Positions 62,523-64,000 of a stretch of 64,000 nucleotides of DNA are shown here, one piece after another; the first letter of the stretch is position 1; each line of letters opens with the position of its first letter. Origin of the DNA: Stenotrophomonas raiganjensis (SeqCode) (GTDB lineage: Bacteria > Pseudomonadota > Gammaproteobacteria > Xanthomonadales > Xanthomonadaceae); contig NZ_JAUTXR010000156.1 of the NCBI RefSeq assembly GCF_030658505.1, positions 1 through 64,000 of the forward strand, given 5' to 3'. Below the pieces are notes generated by a model. That model was not told the DNA's origin. It saw nothing but the letters and a program-made list of their open reading frames with translations, and made no database searches. A program made the position numbers and the translations under genes.

Positions 62523-63631
62523 TGCCCGCACCGCTCTCCGGCAGCGCCAACACGTCGCCACAGAATTCCAGCAGTAGCCCTGCGCGCGCGCAGCGCAGCG
62601 ACGGCAGCAAAGACTTCAGCCAGCTGTTGCAGGGCGGTTCGCCGGGTGCGGATGCACCCACCACCACCCCCGGCCAGGCGTCCGACAGCAATGGCCAGCC
62701 CAGCGCGGAGCGCAGGCCGGACAGCACGGCCGCACCCGAGGACGCGGCGACCGCTGCATCGGCGGCCCCTGCCAAACCTGCGGCAGCGAAAGACGCGGCG
62801 CCTGCGGACGAGGAGGCCCCGTGGCCCCCGCTCGGCCTGGCGGGCCTGGTGTTGGCGGTGCCGGTACCCGCCGATCCTGCCACTGCCCTGCCCGCCACGG
62901 CCGGGTCTGCCGCCAACGCGGAGGGCACTGCTCTGCCCGCAACCGCGGCTGCATCGGCGGCTCCGGCGCTGCCGTCCGCAGCCGCAGCCCCTGCCGCAGC
63001 CAGCACCGAAGGAGCCGATCAGGCGACGCCGCTGCCGCTGCCGGAGATGGTGCTGCCCGGCAAGCGCGGCGACCGCAGCGAAGGCAGCGACGCGACGCTC
63101 ATGGGTGACCGCACAACGGCACCGCTCCTGCACGCACCGGCCAACCCGACCGTGCAGGACCTGAAGGCCGCGCTGGCCGCGGGCAATGCCATCTTCAATG
63201 GCGAGCCGACACCGAAACCAGTGCTCGGGGACGATGGCTTCGACCAGGCCATCGGCGCGCGCCTGGGCTGGCTGGCCGACCAGAAGATCGGCCACGCACA
63301 CATCCGCCTGAGTCCGGACGACATGGGCCCGGTCGATGTCCGCCTGCAGCTGAACGGCGACAAGGTGCATGCCAGCTTCAGCAGCCCGCACGTGGACGTG
63401 CGCCAGGCGCTGGAGAGCAGCCTGCCGCGCCTGCGCGAACTGCTTGGCGAACAGGGCTTCCAGCTCGCTCACGCCGATGTCGGCCACCAGGCACCCGGCG
63501 GTGACGGCAATGCATCGGGCCAGGCCGGTGGTGGCGGCATGGCAGGTGACGGAGAACCGTCGCCGGGCGACAACAGCATGTCGTCGGCACAGTTGATCCG
63601 CCAGCGCGGGCTGCTGGACGCCTACGCCTGA
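62522..63631 (+). CDS. fliK: FliK, hook-length control protein
   Basis: The protein (369 residues from ATG 62522, or 370 from GTG 62519) has a long Ala/Pro/Thr-rich disordered N-terminal ruler (about 1-240) and a conserved C-terminal Flg-hook domain. That domain contains HAHIRLSPDDMGPVDVRLQL then HASFSSPHVDVRQALESSLP, with RLRELLGEQGFQLAHADV. It measures the hook and switches export specificity through FlhB. The start overlaps the fliJ stop. It ends the fliE-fliK series; a palindrome follows. Confidence 0.92.
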   Translation: MPAPLSGSANTSPQNSSSSPARAQRSDGSKDFSQLLQGGSPGADAPTTTPGQASDSNGQPSAERRPDSTAAPEDAATAASAAPAKPAAAKDAAPADEEAPWPPLGLAGLVLAVPVPADPATALPATAGSAANAEGTALPATAAASAAPALPSAAAAPAAASTEGADQATPLPLPEMVLPGKRGDRSEGSDATLMGDRTTAPLLHAPANPTVQDLKAALAAGNAIFNGEPTPKPVLGDDGFDQAIGARLGWLADQKIGHAHIRLSPDDMGPVDVRLQLNGDKVHASFSSPHVDVRQALESSLPRLRELLGEQGFQLAHADVGHQAPGGDGNASGQAGGGGMAGDGEPSPGDNSMSSAQLIRQRGLLDAYA

Positions 63632-63637
63632 GCATGC

Positions 63638-63657
63638 GTGCCAACCAAGGTTGGCAC
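63638..63657. repeat. GTGCCAACC-type palindrome after fliK
   Basis: The sequence GTGCCAACC AA GGTTGGCAC is identical to 2200-2219. It lies seven bases after the fliK stop and may serve as a terminator or mRNA end hairpin. Confidence 0.65.
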
Positions 63658-63706
63658 CCACCTTGGCGGGGCGGTCGATACTCGGCAGATCAATGAACCG
63701 AAGCCC

Positions 63707-63725
63707 GACGGAATTCCGTCACCCC
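63707..63725. promoter_or_regulatory. GACGGAATTCCGTC palindrome upstream of the fliL promoter
   Basis: A perfect 14-base palindrome followed by ACCCC lies 15 bases before the sigma-54 element. A close relative lies upstream of rpoN2 (51990-52008), and a weaker one (CTGACGGAAATCCGG) lies ahead of the flgG promoter near 37931. It is a candidate activator-binding site. Confidence 0.4.
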
Positions 63726-63739
63726 CTCTGCCCCACCTT

Positions 63740-63755
63740 CGGCACGCCCCTTGCA
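63740..63755 (+). promoter_or_regulatory. Sigma-54 promoter of the fliL operon
   Basis: CGGCACG-CCCC-TTGCA has GG at 63741-63742 and GC at 63753-63754 in the -24/-12 register, 36 bases before the fliL GTG. Confidence 0.88.
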
Positions 63756-63790
63756 TATCCCGGTGAAGCAACCCTCAGGAGCTTCACCCC

Positions 63791-64000
63791 GTGGCCGCAG
63801 CCGCTGACAAAACCAAGAAGACCGCCGAAAAGGACAAGACCGCCAAGCCGCGCAGTCCGATCCTGATCACCGCATTGGTGGCCGTGCTGGCCGCCGCAGC
63901 CGCCGGTGGCGGCGTCTGGTTCTTCACCCAGTCCAAGCACGAAGACAAGGCCGCGCAGGCCCCGAAGAAAAGCACCACCCCGGCCCCTGCGCAGTACTTC
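63791..64000 (+). CDS. fliL: FliL, stator-associated basal-body protein (N-terminal 70 codons)
   Basis: The frame from GTG 63791 runs to the window end. It has a Lys-rich cytoplasmic tail (AAADKTKKTAEKDKTAKPRS), one membrane segment (about residues 24-44, PILITALVAVLAAAAAGGGV) and the start of the periplasmic linker. This is the FliL layout, and the position after fliK with its own sigma-54 promoter agrees. CAGGAG lies about ten bases upstream. The rest of the gene is outside the window. Confidence 0.88.
   Translation, partial: MAAAADKTKKTAEKDKTAKPRSPILITALVAVLAAAAAGGGVWFFTQSKHEDKAAQAPKKSTTPAPAQYF

Overview
The window is a high-GC chromosomal segment from a gammaproteobacterium of the Xanthomonadaceae, most likely Stenotrophomonas (maltophilia complex). 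The evidence is the protein sequences, the gene order (ftsK-lolA-rarA, clpA/infA/aat, nudJ-mnmA-hflD, a large flagellar cluster with rpoN2 and fleQ) and many short GTAG-headed palindromes of the SMAG/REP type known from S. maltophilia. No tRNA, rRNA, CRISPR array, insertion sequence or prophage was seen.

Layout. (1) 1-7.4 kb, minus strand: a housekeeping run ftsK > transglutaminase-like protein > lolA > rarA > DUF805 membrane protein > a truncated gene at the window edge. (2) 7.6-14.6 kb: trxB, a lower-GC exported amidase-like gene with a 41-codon ORF overlapping its stop, a FemAB-like acyltransferase, a YwqG-like protein, aat, infA and two small proteins. (3) 14.7-23.5 kb: clpA and clpS separated by an APH(6)-type kinase, a YbjN-like secreted protein, nudJ-mnmA-hflD, a chemoreceptor with a sigma-28 promoter, and small unknown genes. 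(4) 23.6-31.7 kb: a signalling island of a PAS-GGDEF-EAL protein, a NarX-type histidine kinase, a GGDEF-EAL-REC response regulator (RavR-like layout) and a PAS histidine kinase. (5) 31.8-64 kb: the flagellar cluster flgNMA, cheV, flgBCDEF, flgGHIJKL, two flagellin genes, fliD, fliS, a fliT-like gene, an atypical PilZ gene, a LuxR-type regulator, rpoN2, a receiver-only protein, fleQ, then fliEFGHIJK and the first 70 codons of fliL.

How it works together. The promoter signals form a hierarchy. Sigma-54 elements (GG/GC spaced -24/-12) precede flgB, flgG, fliD, fliE and fliL, and the cluster encodes its own sigma-54 (rpoN2) and FleQ activator. Sigma-28 elements precede flgM, cheV, the second flagellin gene, fliD, fliS and the distant chemoreceptor; flgM encodes the anti-sigma-28 factor. 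Cyclic-di-GMP functions (two GGDEF/EAL proteins, a PilZ protein, FleQ) sit beside these genes, so the locus looks like one motility and c-di-GMP control region.

Intergenic spaces carry at least three families of short palindromes: GTAG-headed SMAG/REP units, GTGCCNACC-type palindromes, and GGGGTC...GACCCC hairpins. There is also one ~100 bp inverted-repeat element upstream of fliE. Two low-GC insertions stand out: the amidase-like gene (8.8-9.9 kb), which appears to stop just before the expected catalytic Glu motif, and a decayed immunity-protein-like gene between fleQ and fliE.
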